In this document: in pieces, positions 32,303-40,537 of the stretch
How the letters are laid out: every line of letters begins with the position of its first letter
Position numbering within the stretch: the first letter of the stretch is position 1
From: CAUSWF01 sp963535465
GTDB taxonomy: Bacteria > Bacillota_I > Bacilli_A > RF39 > UBA660
Direction: 5' to 3'
DNA: 64,000 nucleotides
Assembly (NCBI GenBank): GCA_963535465.1
Contig: CAUSWF010000001.1
Location: 1 to 64,000 of the forward strand
Translations under genes and position numbers: made by a program
Notes under the pieces: model-generated
Told to the model about the DNA's origin: nothing
Databases searched by the model: none
What the model saw: the letters and a program-made list of their open reading frames with translations, nothing else

Positions 32303-33391
32303 ATGAATTATACAGAAACAATTAAAATATCATTTTTTATCTTTCCACTAATCGCAATGTTATTAACATTACCATATATGATACATAACTATAGAAAATA
32401 TGGTTCAATAAATAAAATAAGAACACTTATTGTTTTTTCTTTTATTTTATATTTAGAAAATTGTTACTTATTAGTAATATTACCATTACCTAAAAATGTA
32501 TTAGAGAAAGATTTTTTAGATTCTATTCAAATTATACCATTTAATTTTATAAGAGATTTTATTAGAGTAAATCCTTTATTTAATGGTTCAACTAATATTA
32601 AAAAAATATTATTAGATAAAACAGTATATGTACCATTATTTAATATTCTAATGACTATACCATTTGGGATGTATTTAAGATATTATTATAAATTGTCATT
32701 AAAAAAGATAATATTTTATTCTGCTGCGTTAAGTGCTTTTTTTGAATTAACTCAACTAACAGGTCTATACTTTATTTATAAATATCCATATAGATTATGT
32801 GATATAGATGATATAATTCAAAATACAACAGGTGGTATAATAGGATATTTTATTGCAACTATTCCAATAAAATATTTACCATCTCGTGAAAAAATAGATG
32901 AAAAATCATATGAAATAGGTGATAAAGTACCAGGAATAAGACGATTATTTTCATATATGATAGATTTAATATTTATTATAATATTAACTATATTAATAGA
33001 AAATATATTTAGATTTAGATATTCTTTTACTATAGCGTTTATTTTTTATTTTAGTGTATTACCAATATTTAAAGGAAGAACAATAGGTACTAAATATATG
33101 AAATTTAGAATAGAATTTGAAAAGAATAGGATATTTAATACTCTTATAAGAGGAGTATTAATGTATGTTTTTATAATGTTAGTACCAAATTTTATGTTTA
33201 AAATTAATAATTATTTAGCTCCTAAAGAAAATATTATATTTCTTATTTGTCTTATTTTAATAGGAATATCTTACTTTATTTATTTTATCGATATGATTTA
33301 TAGATTATTAACTAATAAAGAATTATTATTTGATAGGTTTATTCATACAAAATATGTAAATGAAGTAAATAAAAAAGATATACATAAATAA
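32303..33391 (+). CDS. VanZ-like / RDD-family membrane protein fusion
   Basis: A 362-residue membrane protein. The N-terminal half is VanZ-like (helices near 9-26, 40-60, 103-123, 133-155 and 170-190, with DIDDIIQNTTGGIIGY as the VanZ signature). The C-terminal half is an RDD domain with RLFSYMIDLIFIIILTI and GRTIGTKYMKFRI. VanZ-like proteins are linked to low-level resistance to glycopeptides in some organisms, and RDD proteins are integral membrane proteins of unclear activity. AAGGAG precedes the ATG. Confidence 0.82.
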   Translation: MNYTETIKISFFIFPLIAMLLTLPYMIHNYRKYGSINKIRTLIVFSFILYLENCYLLVILPLPKNVLEKDFLDSIQIIPFNFIRDFIRVNPLFNGSTNIKKILLDKTVYVPLFNILMTIPFGMYLRYYYKLSLKKIIFYSAALSAFFELTQLTGLYFIYKYPYRLCDIDDIIQNTTGGIIGYFIATIPIKYLPSREKIDEKSYEIGDKVPGIRRLFSYMIDLIFIIILTILIENIFRFRYSFTIAFIFYFSVLPIFKGRTIGTKYMKFRIEFEKNRIFNTLIRGVLMYVFIMLVPNFMFKINNYLAPKENIIFLICLILIGISYFIYFIDMIYRLLTNKELLFDRFIHTKYVNEVNKKDIHK

Positions 33392-33426
33392 CATTATTTG
33401 TTATAATTAACTTGTAATTAATTATG

Positions 33427-33497
33427 TAGTTAGTTACTGGATTTTATATTATTTTAACTTTTCGAGATTCTCATATATTGAAAAAAGTAAATAACTA
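33427..33497 (+). promoter_or_regulatory. Long-range inverted repeat upstream of the zinc-ribbon gene
   Basis: TAGTTAGTTACT (33427-33438) pairs at 11 of 12 positions with AGTAAATAACTA (33486-33497), enclosing 47 bases. It ends 21 bases before the start codon. It could be a folded leader or a protein-binding repeat. Confidence 0.4.
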
Positions 33498-33517
33498 AAA
33501 CCAATATAGGAGGATAC

Positions 33518-33679
33518 ATGGATAAAAAAGATAAGACATTAGTATGTCAAGATTGTGGTAAAGAATTTATTTTTACTGCTGGAGAGCAAGAATTTTATGC
33601 TACTAAGGGTTTAACAAATGAACCAAAAAGATGCAAAGAATGTAGAGATAAGAGAAAAGCTAATAAAGGTAATAAATAG
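33518..33679 (+). CDS. Small zinc-ribbon protein (53 aa)
   Basis: A 53-residue protein with paired cysteines: CQDCGKEF (C10, C13) and CKECR (C39, C42), which make one zinc ribbon, followed by a lysine/arginine-rich tail. It resembles the small probable zinc-binding proteins found across Firmicutes, which often have FxxGEQxFYxxxGL between the knuckles, as here. Function unknown; nucleic-acid or ribosome contact is a guess. TAGGAGGATAC provides a strong ribosome site and a strong terminator follows. Confidence 0.85.
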   Translation: MDKKDKTLVCQDCGKEFIFTAGEQEFYATKGLTNEPKRCKECRDKRKANKGNK

Positions 33680-33681
33680 TG

Positions 33682-33708
33682 AAAAAGCAAGCGTTATGCT
33701 TGCTTTTT
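33682..33708 (+). terminator. Terminator after the zinc-ribbon gene
   Basis: AAAAAGCAAGC pairs with GCTTGCTTTTT around GTTAT. Confidence 0.9.
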
Positions 33709-33753
33709 GATTATTATAATTTTATAATAAATATTGAGAAATGGGGTGATTAA

Positions 33754-35061
33754 TTGAAATATTATTGTATAGGAATTAAGGGTTCTGGAATGTCAACGCT
33801 TGCTCAAATACTTTATGATTTGGGTAATAGTGTTTCAGGATATGATGATCATAAAGGATATAAGTTTACTCAAAAAGGAATAGATGATAGAAATATAAAA
33901 ATATATTATGGGCATGATCATGATATAGATAAAGACACTATTGTTACATATAGTGTAGCATTTAAGCCTGATCATCCTGAAATGATTAGAGTTAGAGAAC
34001 TAGGATTAACAGTTAAGCCATATAGTGAAATAATGGGTGATGTTATAGATATGTTTGAATCGATTGGAGTATCTGGTACTCATGGTAAGACAACTACTTC
34101 TTCAATTATTAGACATATATTAGAACATAGCGCTGGATGTAATTACTTTATAGGAGCAGGTGATGGACATGCGACTAAAGATAATAAATATTTTGTAGTA
34201 GAGTCAGATGAATTTAATAAACATTTCTTACACTATAAACCAACATATAGTATTATTACTTATATAGAAGAAGAACATATGGAGTGTTACAAAGATTTAG
34301 ATGATATTAAAGAATCATTTACTAAGTTTGCTAATCAAACTAAAGATTTAGTTATTGCTAATGGTGATTTAGAAAATATAAGATCATTAAAAATAGATAA
34401 AACTCTATATTATGGATTTGATGATAATAATGATATTGTTATTAAAGATGCAATTACTACTGATAAAGGTTCTATGTTTAAGTTATATGATGGTGATAAA
34501 TTAATAGGAGAGTTTTTTATACCACTTTATGGAATGCATAATGTAATGAATGCAACTGCTGCTATATTAATGGCAATATATTTAAAGATTGATATTAATA
34601 ATATAAAAGAGGCTTTAGAGACATTTGTTAATGCAGCGAGAAGATTTGTATTAATAGAAGAAAAGAAGAATGTAATAATAGATGATTATGCACATCATCC
34701 AACAGAAATAAAAGCTACATTAAAAGCAGCTAGAAATAAATATAAAGATAAAAAAATAATAGCAATATTTAAACCTAACGTATATTCTAGATTTGTTAAT
34801 TTTAAAGATCAATATATAGAAGCGTTTAATGAGGCAGACTATACTTATTTAACTAAAGTAGAGTCAAATAGAGAAAGGTATGAAGACTACGTTGGGTATG
34901 ATTCTAATATAATAACAGATGTATGTTCAAATTGCTCTTTATTAGATGAAAAAGATATGAGTGTTTTAAAAGAGTATAAAGATGTTTGTTTTGTAGTTAT
35001 GAGTTGTGCTGATGTAGCAAATATAATAGATGTTTTAAAGGAGTATAATAATGAAAAGTAA
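33754..35061 (+). CDS. murC: UDP-N-acetylmuramate--L-alanine ligase
   Basis: Adds L-alanine to UDP-MurNAc, the first peptide-forming step of peptidoglycan synthesis, so the cell makes a wall. GIKGSGMSTLAQIL at the N-terminus is the UDP-binding Rossmann loop, SGTHGKTTTSS the ATP-binding P-loop, VVESDEFNKHF the Mur-ligase acidic region, and DDYAHHPTEIKATL the conserved C-terminal motif. The 435-residue length is normal. The start is TTG after GGGGTGATTAA, and no ATG fits better. The stop region overlaps the next gene by 11 bases. Confidence 0.96.
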   Translation: MKYYCIGIKGSGMSTLAQILYDLGNSVSGYDDHKGYKFTQKGIDDRNIKIYYGHDHDIDKDTIVTYSVAFKPDHPEMIRVRELGLTVKPYSEIMGDVIDMFESIGVSGTHGKTTTSSIIRHILEHSAGCNYFIGAGDGHATKDNKYFVVESDEFNKHFLHYKPTYSIITYIEEEHMECYKDLDDIKESFTKFANQTKDLVIANGDLENIRSLKIDKTLYYGFDDNNDIVIKDAITTDKGSMFKLYDGDKLIGEFFIPLYGMHNVMNATAAILMAIYLKIDINNIKEALETFVNAARRFVLIEEKKNVIIDDYAHHPTEIKATLKAARNKYKDKKIIAIFKPNVYSRFVNFKDQYIEAFNEADYTYLTKVESNRERYEDYVGYDSNIITDVCSNCSLLDEKDMSVLKEYKDVCFVVMSCADVANIIDVLKEYNNEK

Positions 35062-35695
35062 TAAGGTAAAAATATTTTTAGGTTTTTCTTTAGCAATAAT
35101 TGGTGTATTAATAGGATTAGTTAATTTTAATATTATAAATAAGGATATATTTTTTGATGGATGGTGGACACTATTTATTATAATTCCATCTATTATAGGA
35201 TTATTTACAGATGAAGATAAGGCTTCTAGTTTAAAGGGATTAATATTTGGAGTTGTATTATTATTAATATTTCAAGATGTACTAAGTATGGAAATTGTTG
35301 GTAAATTGATTTTTCCTATAGTATTAATGAGTATTGGTACTTTGTTAATATTTAATCCATATATAAAGAAAAAAGTTATTAAAAGTAAATCTAGTACTAC
35401 ATTTTTTAGTACTAATAGAATTACTCCTGTTGATGTTAATCAATTAGATTTATTTACTATGTTTGGTGAAACTATTGTTGATTTAACTAATACTAATATG
35501 GATGAAGTTAATAGGCTTGATTTAAGTTTAATATTTGGAAGTGTAATAATATATTTACCAAGTGACTTTGAAACTATAAATAATGTAACATCAATTTTTT
35601 CTGATGTTTCTGATAGAAGAGCTGATGTTAAAAAAACTAAGAAGAGGTTAGAAATAAATGGTTTAAGTTTATTTGGAGATATTAAAATAAGATAG
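35051..35695 (+). CDS. LiaF-like membrane protein
   Basis: A 214-residue protein. Four hydrophobic segments cover about residues 8-110 (KIFLGFSLAIIGVLIGLV and others). The C-terminal soluble part carries two short beta repeats, LDLFTMFGETIVDL and LDLSLIFGSVIIYLP, typical of the LiaF / cell-wall-active antibiotic response domain. LiaF inhibits the LiaRS envelope-stress kinase in Bacillus; no liaRS is nearby. It overlaps murC, which supports an envelope role. Confidence 0.8.
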   Translation: MKSNKVKIFLGFSLAIIGVLIGLVNFNIINKDIFFDGWWTLFIIIPSIIGLFTDEDKASSLKGLIFGVVLLLIFQDVLSMEIVGKLIFPIVLMSIGTLLIFNPYIKKKVIKSKSSTTFFSTNRITPVDVNQLDLFTMFGETIVDLTNTNMDEVNRLDLSLIFGSVIIYLPSDFETINNVTSIFSDVSDRRADVKKTKKRLEINGLSLFGDIKIR

Positions 35696-35710
35696 GTAAC
35701 TATCTTTTTC

Positions 35711-35739
35711 TTGTAAAAAATAGTAAAATATGTTATAAT
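35711..35739 (+). promoter_or_regulatory. Promoter of the acyltransferase gene
   Basis: TTGTAA (35711-35716) and TATAAT (35734-35739) are separated by 17 bases, with TG two bases before the -10. Confidence 0.75.
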
Positions 35740-35762
35740 ATGTGACAACTAGAGGGGTTAAT

Positions 35763-36881
35763 ATGGAAAATATATTTATTAGAAATTTAAATAAAAAAAG
35801 TGAAGAGAAATTTACATCTGATTTTGGATTATGGCTAAGAAAAATTAGTGATAAACCATTTAAAAAATTATGTAATGTATTTACTAATGCTAAGATAATT
35901 TATAATAATAATAATAATTTGAGTGATGAAGAATATTTTAATAGCTTAAATTTAGATTATATTCCTACTGAAAATTATGAAATAGATAGTAATAAAAATA
36001 ATATAGTAGTTGAAAGATATCCTAAATTAAATGAAAATGAACCATATATTTTTGTTTGCAATCATACGTGTCCTGAAGATATTGAAACAGTATTAAATAT
36101 TATAGATAGAAATGCTTATTTAGTACTTGGTTCTATAGAAACACTAAAATATAATAAAGAAGCTTATTTATCATTCTTAAATGGTATGATTCCATTTGAT
36201 ATATTGAATTCATCTGAAAGAAAGAGTGCATATAAAAAGATGGTAAGAGTATTGAAAACAAATAGTATTTTAATATTCCCAGAAGGATCTCATAACTATA
36301 ATCCTAATAATTTAGTTAATAAATTATACGATGGTCCTGTAAGATTAGCACTTGAGACAAATAGAAAAATAGTAGTTCTTACTATGCTTAAAGATAATGA
36401 AAATAATATTGCATATATAGATGCTAGTAATCCTATAGATGTTTCAAAGATGGAAATTAATCCTAATGATTCTTACAAAAAAAATTTAAAAAGATTAACT
36501 TTAAATATAAGAGATAAGATGGCAACTGCTGTATACTATATGTCATCAAGACATTTTAAGCAAATAAAAAGATCTGATTTTTATGATATAGAAGAAGAAA
36601 TGAGACTAAAAAAGATAAATGATGCTTTTGAAAAAATGAAATGGAATAAAGATATTTTTGAAGCAGAATATTTGGTTAAAAAAACAGATGAAGATAGAGA
36701 GTTAGAAAAAGTAATAGTAGATATGAATAATCTAGCAATTAATAAGCCTTCATTAATTAATTTACTTGGTAAAGATTGGATTATAAAAGAAATTGATATG
36801 ATGAGAAAAGATATTCCATTAAGAATGAGAAAGCATTTAGAAGAAGAAAAAACTTGTAAAGTTTCAATAAAGAAGAAATAA
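35763..36881 (+). CDS. PlsC-like 1-acylglycerol-3-phosphate acyltransferase family protein
   Basis: A 372-residue acyltransferase-like protein. VCNHTCPEDIETVL corresponds to the HxxxxD catalytic motif (here NHTCPED). YLSFLNGMIPFD and LIFPEGSHNYNP are the later blocks of the PlsC/LPLAT family. Members transfer acyl chains to lysophosphatidate or related lipids. The length exceeds PlsC (about 240) because of N- and C-terminal extensions of about 90 and 100 residues, so the acceptor may differ. The start at 35763 follows GAGGGG; an upstream frame to 35742 has no site. Confidence 0.8.
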   Translation: MENIFIRNLNKKSEEKFTSDFGLWLRKISDKPFKKLCNVFTNAKIIYNNNNNLSDEEYFNSLNLDYIPTENYEIDSNKNNIVVERYPKLNENEPYIFVCNHTCPEDIETVLNIIDRNAYLVLGSIETLKYNKEAYLSFLNGMIPFDILNSSERKSAYKKMVRVLKTNSILIFPEGSHNYNPNNLVNKLYDGPVRLALETNRKIVVLTMLKDNENNIAYIDASNPIDVSKMEINPNDSYKKNLKRLTLNIRDKMATAVYYMSSRHFKQIKRSDFYDIEEEMRLKKINDAFEKMKWNKDIFEAEYLVKKTDEDRELEKVIVDMNNLAINKPSLINLLGKDWIIKEIDMMRKDIPLRMRKHLEEEKTCKVSIKKK

Positions 36882-36904
36882 TTTTGACATTATTTCTTTT
36901 TTTT
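36873..36904 (+). terminator. Terminator after the acyltransferase gene
   Basis: AAGAAATAAT pairs with ATTATTTCTT and is followed by a long T-run. Its loop and 3' arm contain TTGACA (36884-36889), which may also be the -35 box of the kinase gene; TATAAT follows at 36909 with a long 19-base spacer. Confidence 0.75.
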
Positions 36905-36935
36905 GCGATATAATTTATTATAAGGAGATATGTAT

Positions 36936-39182
36936 ATGATAGAGTATGAAATACCTTTTGTTTGTTTAATATTTACTACACTAATTCTATTGATTTTTAA
37001 TTTCAAGAAGAAAGTTAATTTAGAAGAAAATTATTATTTTAGTAATATATTAATTTTTACATTTTTAGTTAACTTATTTAATCTTATATCGCATTATGGA
37101 GCAAGTATATATTTAGTTAATGGAGTAGATAATTGGTATGCTTCTATTTTTTCTATAATTAATAAAATTGGATCATGGTTTATTGTAATTATATGTTTTA
37201 ATATGCTTGCCTATATTTTATACATTTCCTATGAAAAATATAGAAAAAATTTTAATACATTAAAAATAGTAAACAATATCTTTTATATGATAATAGGAGT
37301 AATAATATTTAATTTAGATTTTATTGTTATAAAAAGAGGGAATATAACTGGTGGTAAAGGGTCAGCTGTAATATTTACATTTGTATTAATTTTCACTGCA
37401 CTTTTCTTGTCTGTAATTATTTCGTTATTAAATTTAAAAAGATATGATAAGAGATATTTATCGGTATATATTATTTTGCCATTAATAATTGGTTTAGGTA
37501 TATTTGTTGTATTTCACCCTGAGTTTAATGTATATGATTTAATATTATGCTTATTGTGCTATTTAATGTATTTTACAATAGAAAATCCTGATTTAAAAAT
37601 TGTAGAAGAATTATCACTTGCAAAAGTACAAGCTGAACAAGCTAATCGTGCTAAGACTGACTTTTTATCTAGTATGTCACATGAAATAAGAACACCATTA
37701 AATGCTATAGTTGGTTTTTCTGAAATAATAGGAGAGGCAAATAGTTTAGAAGAAGCAAAGGCTAATTCTAAAGATATAATAAATGCATCACAAACACTTT
37801 TAGAAATAGTAAATGGAGTATTAGATATATCAAAGATTGAAGCAGGTAAATTAGAAATAGTTAATACAAAATATAATCCTAGAGAAACTTTTTTTGCACT
37901 TGCTAAATTAATAGAACCTAAGATGAAGGAACATGATTTAGAATTTACATATCATTTTGCAGAAGATTTACCTAATACTTTGATAGGAGATCACGCTAAT
38001 ATTAAAAAAATAATATTAAACTTTTTATCTAATGCTGCTAAGTATACAAAAAAAGGATATGTTAATTTTATCGTTAAATGTATTAATAGTGAAAAGACAA
38101 CTAGACTAATAATAGATATAGAAGATTCTGGAATTGGAATAAAAGATGAAGATATTGATAAGTTATTTTCTAAATTTGAAAGATTAGAAGTCGATAAGCA
38201 TTCAACTATAGAAGGAACTGGGTTAGGTCTTGCAATAACTAAGAAGTTAGTAGAGTTAATGAATGGTAAAATAATAGTTCATACAATCTATGGAGAAGGA
38301 TCTAAATTTACTGTAATATTAGATCAAGAGATATCAAATGAAAAGATAATTAATGTAGAAAAGACTAATGAAATTATTGACTTATCACCATATAAAATAT
38401 TAGTAGTAGATGATAATGAACTTAATATTAAAGTATTAATTAAAATTTTAGAAAAATTAAATTTAAAAAATGTAGATAGCTGTAATAATGGCTATGATGT
38501 CATCAATAAAATTAAAAATAAAGAAAAATATGATTTGATTTTACTAGATGATATGATGCCTAAATTAACTGGAGTAGAAACATTAAATAGACTAAGAGAA
38601 ATTGATAAATTTAATATACCAGTTGTAGTTCTAACTGCTAATGCTGTTAGTGGTATGAAAGAAAATTATTTAGAAAAAGGTTTTAATGATTATTTAAGCA
38701 AACCAATAGATAAAACAGAATTGATAAGAGTCTTAAGTAAATTTTTAAATAATAAATCAAAAGTATATAGTTATGATGAAGCAACAAATGATTCATCTTT
38801 GAATTCGTTAAATGAAGAATCTAAAAAGTTTTTAGAAGCAAATAATGTTGATATAACAAAAGCTTTAGCTATTTTAGGAGATATAGAGATGTATAATGAG
38901 ACTGTTAATGATTTTTTAGATGAAGTAGAAGATAAATGGAATAGAATAAAATTATATTTAGAAAATAAAGATATGCCTTCATATGCAGTAGAAGTTCATT
39001 CTCTAAAAAGTGATGCTAAATATTTAGGTTTAACGAAATTAGCAGATATATCATATGATCATGAGTTGAAATCTAAAGAAAATAATTATGATGGAGTATT
39101 AAGTAGTTTTAATTTACTTGAAAAAGAATATAATGATTCATTAAGGATTATTAAAGAATATAAAAATAAATACCTCAATTAG
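36936..39182 (+). CDS. Hybrid sensor histidine kinase with receiver and Hpt domains
   Basis: A 748-residue membrane sensor. About seven hydrophobic segments span residues 1-215. A HisKA dimerisation domain has SSMSHEIRTPLN with phosphorylated H249. The ATPase domain has NFLSNAAKYTKKG (N box), DSGIGIKDEDIDKLF (G1) and GTGLGLAITKKL (G2). A receiver domain has D538 (LILLDDMMP) and LSKP. An Hpt-like domain closes the protein with VHSLKSDAKYLG (H688). All phosphorelay modules are in one chain and no partner regulator is adjacent. The start at 36936 sits 8 bases after GGAG; an ATG at 36930 is too close to it. Confidence 0.92.
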   Translation: MIEYEIPFVCLIFTTLILLIFNFKKKVNLEENYYFSNILIFTFLVNLFNLISHYGASIYLVNGVDNWYASIFSIINKIGSWFIVIICFNMLAYILYISYEKYRKNFNTLKIVNNIFYMIIGVIIFNLDFIVIKRGNITGGKGSAVIFTFVLIFTALFLSVIISLLNLKRYDKRYLSVYIILPLIIGLGIFVVFHPEFNVYDLILCLLCYLMYFTIENPDLKIVEELSLAKVQAEQANRAKTDFLSSMSHEIRTPLNAIVGFSEIIGEANSLEEAKANSKDIINASQTLLEIVNGVLDISKIEAGKLEIVNTKYNPRETFFALAKLIEPKMKEHDLEFTYHFAEDLPNTLIGDHANIKKIILNFLSNAAKYTKKGYVNFIVKCINSEKTTRLIIDIEDSGIGIKDEDIDKLFSKFERLEVDKHSTIEGTGLGLAITKKLVELMNGKIIVHTIYGEGSKFTVILDQEISNEKIINVEKTNEIIDLSPYKILVVDDNELNIKVLIKILEKLNLKNVDSCNNGYDVINKIKNKEKYDLILLDDMMPKLTGVETLNRLREIDKFNIPVVVLTANAVSGMKENYLEKGFNDYLSKPIDKTELIRVLSKFLNNKSKVYSYDEATNDSSLNSLNEESKKFLEANNVDITKALAILGDIEMYNETVNDFLDEVEDKWNRIKLYLENKDMPSYAVEVHSLKSDAKYLGLTKLADISYDHELKSKENNYDGVLSSFNLLEKEYNDSLRIIKEYKNKYLN

Positions 39183-39190
39183 AGGTTTTT
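39172..39190 (+). terminator. Terminator after the hybrid kinase gene
   Basis: ACCTC and GAGGT pair around AATTA, then TTTT. It overlaps the stop codon. The stem is short. Confidence 0.6.
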
Positions 39191-39191
39191 C

Positions 39192-39220
39192 TTGTTTAGA
39201 ATAGTTTTATGTGATAAAAT
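39192..39220 (+). promoter_or_regulatory. Promoter of tRNA-Glu
   Basis: TTGTTT (39192-39197) and TAAAAT (39215-39220) are separated by 17 bases, ending 16 bases before the tRNA. Confidence 0.65.
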
Positions 39221-39236
39221 TATTTTGCAAGGAAAT

Positions 39237-39312
39237 GGTCTGTTGGTGAAGTGGTTAACACGTCGCCCTCTCAAGGCGATATGCGTGGGTTCGAGCCCCA
39301 TACAGACTACCA
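39237..39312 (+). tRNA. tRNA-Glu (anticodon CUC)
   Basis: A 76-base cloverleaf including encoded CCA. The acceptor stem GGTCTGT pairs with ACAGACT, with a G-T closing pair. The anticodon arm is TCGCC-CTCTCAA-GGCGA, giving anticodon CTC for codon GAG. The T arm is GTGGG-TTCGAGC-CCCAT-like. The C34 anticodon reads only GAG, so a UUC isoacceptor for the much commoner GAA codons must be encoded elsewhere. Confidence 0.9.
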
Positions 39313-39322
39313 AATAAAAATC

Positions 39323-39343
39323 AAGTCGTATAAGCGACTTTTT
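39323..39343 (+). terminator. Terminator after tRNA-Glu
   Basis: AAGTCG pairs with CGACTT around TATAAG, followed by T residues. Confidence 0.75.
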
Positions 39344-39360
39344 ATTATATAGGAGGAAAT

Positions 39361-40113
39361 ATGAAAATAATTTCATGGAATGTTGCTGGATTTAGAGCAG
39401 TTTTAAAGAAAGGTTTTGATGATTTTTTTAGAGAAATTGATGCTGATATATTTTGTATTCAAGAATCAAAAGTTTTAGAAGAACAATTTGATTATAGACC
39501 AGAAGGATACAAGATGTATTTAAATCCAGCAGAGAAAAAAGGTTATTCTGGTACTTTGGTTTTTACTAGAATTGATCCCATTAATGTAAGTTATGGTATG
39601 GGAATAGAAGAACATGATAAAGAAGGAAGAATAATTACACTAGAATATGATAAATTTTATTTAGTAACTGTTTATACCCCAAATGCTAAAAATGATTTAT
39701 CAAGATTAGAATATCGAATGAAATGGGAAGATGACTTTAAATCTTATTTAAAAATGTTAGAATTAACTAAGCCTGTTGTAGTATGTGGTGATTTAAATGT
39801 TGCTCATAATGAAATTGATATCAAGAATGCTAAATCTAATAGAGGTAGTGCAGGATTTACTGATGAGGAAAGAGATAAATTTAGTAAATTATTAGAGGCA
39901 GGATTTATTGATACATTTAGATATTTATATCCAGAAAAAATAAAATATTCATGGTGGAGTTATATGGGACATGCTAGAGAGAATAATACTGGTTGGAGAA
40001 TAGATTACTTTGTTGTATCAAATAATTTTATAGATAAAGTAAATGATTCTATTATTCATGATCATATACTTGGAAGTGATCATTGTCCAATAGAAATAGA
40101 TATAGAGGATTAA
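39361..40113 (+). CDS. xth: Exodeoxyribonuclease III / AP endonuclease
   Basis: Cuts DNA at abasic sites during base-excision repair. The 250-residue chain has the AP-endonuclease landmarks: SWNVAGFRAVL (catalytic Asn), IQESKV (metal Glu), VVVCGDLNVAHNEID (Asp-Asn pair), and LGSDHCPIEIDI at the C-terminus with the active-site Asp-His. TAGGAGGAAAT precedes the start. It probably acts downstream of glycosylases such as the AlkD-like protein at 31623. Confidence 0.95.
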   Translation: MKIISWNVAGFRAVLKKGFDDFFREIDADIFCIQESKVLEEQFDYRPEGYKMYLNPAEKKGYSGTLVFTRIDPINVSYGMGIEEHDKEGRIITLEYDKFYLVTVYTPNAKNDLSRLEYRMKWEDDFKSYLKMLELTKPVVVCGDLNVAHNEIDIKNAKSNRGSAGFTDEERDKFSKLLEAGFIDTFRYLYPEKIKYSWWSYMGHARENNTGWRIDYFVVSNNFIDKVNDSIIHDHILGSDHCPIEIDIED

Positions 40114-40114
40114 T

Positions 40115-40504
40115 ATGAAGACATTAGACATAATAAATATTGATAATGAATTAGGGAAAATAGAAGATAATATAATATTAGAAGTAGGTAAGTGGAGAGG
40201 TATTGGAATAGATGAAGTAAAAACTTACTATTATATAGATAATAATTATGATTTATATTATAAAGAAATAAGAGATAATGAAAAAACTATTTTAATAAAA
40301 CATTTAAATGAAAGTGATAAGAATTTATTAAATAAACTTATAGAAGATTATTTTATAAAAAGAGAATATTATGATAATATCGATCCATTTATATTATCTG
40401 GAGAAAGAGTATATATAAAAGATAATATAAATGAATATAAAATATATAATAATACTAATTTAACTAATAAAGTATTAGATTATATTGATGAAATAGATAA
40501 TTAA
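40115..40504 (+). CDS. Protein of unknown function (129 aa)
   Basis: A soluble 129-residue protein, one base after the exonuclease III stop with AGAGGA just upstream, so likely in the same operon. It is rich in Asn, Ile, Tyr, Asp and Lys. A middle block YYIDNNYDLYYKEIRDNEKT looks like a beta hairpin. No cysteine, membrane segment or catalytic motif is visible. I do not recognise it. Confidence 0.7.
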   Translation: MKTLDIINIDNELGKIEDNIILEVGKWRGIGIDEVKTYYYIDNNYDLYYKEIRDNEKTILIKHLNESDKNLLNKLIEDYFIKREYYDNIDPFILSGERVYIKDNINEYKIYNNTNLTNKVLDYIDEIDN

Positions 40505-40537
40505 ATAAATATTTGTTATAATAAATTTGGTGATAAT

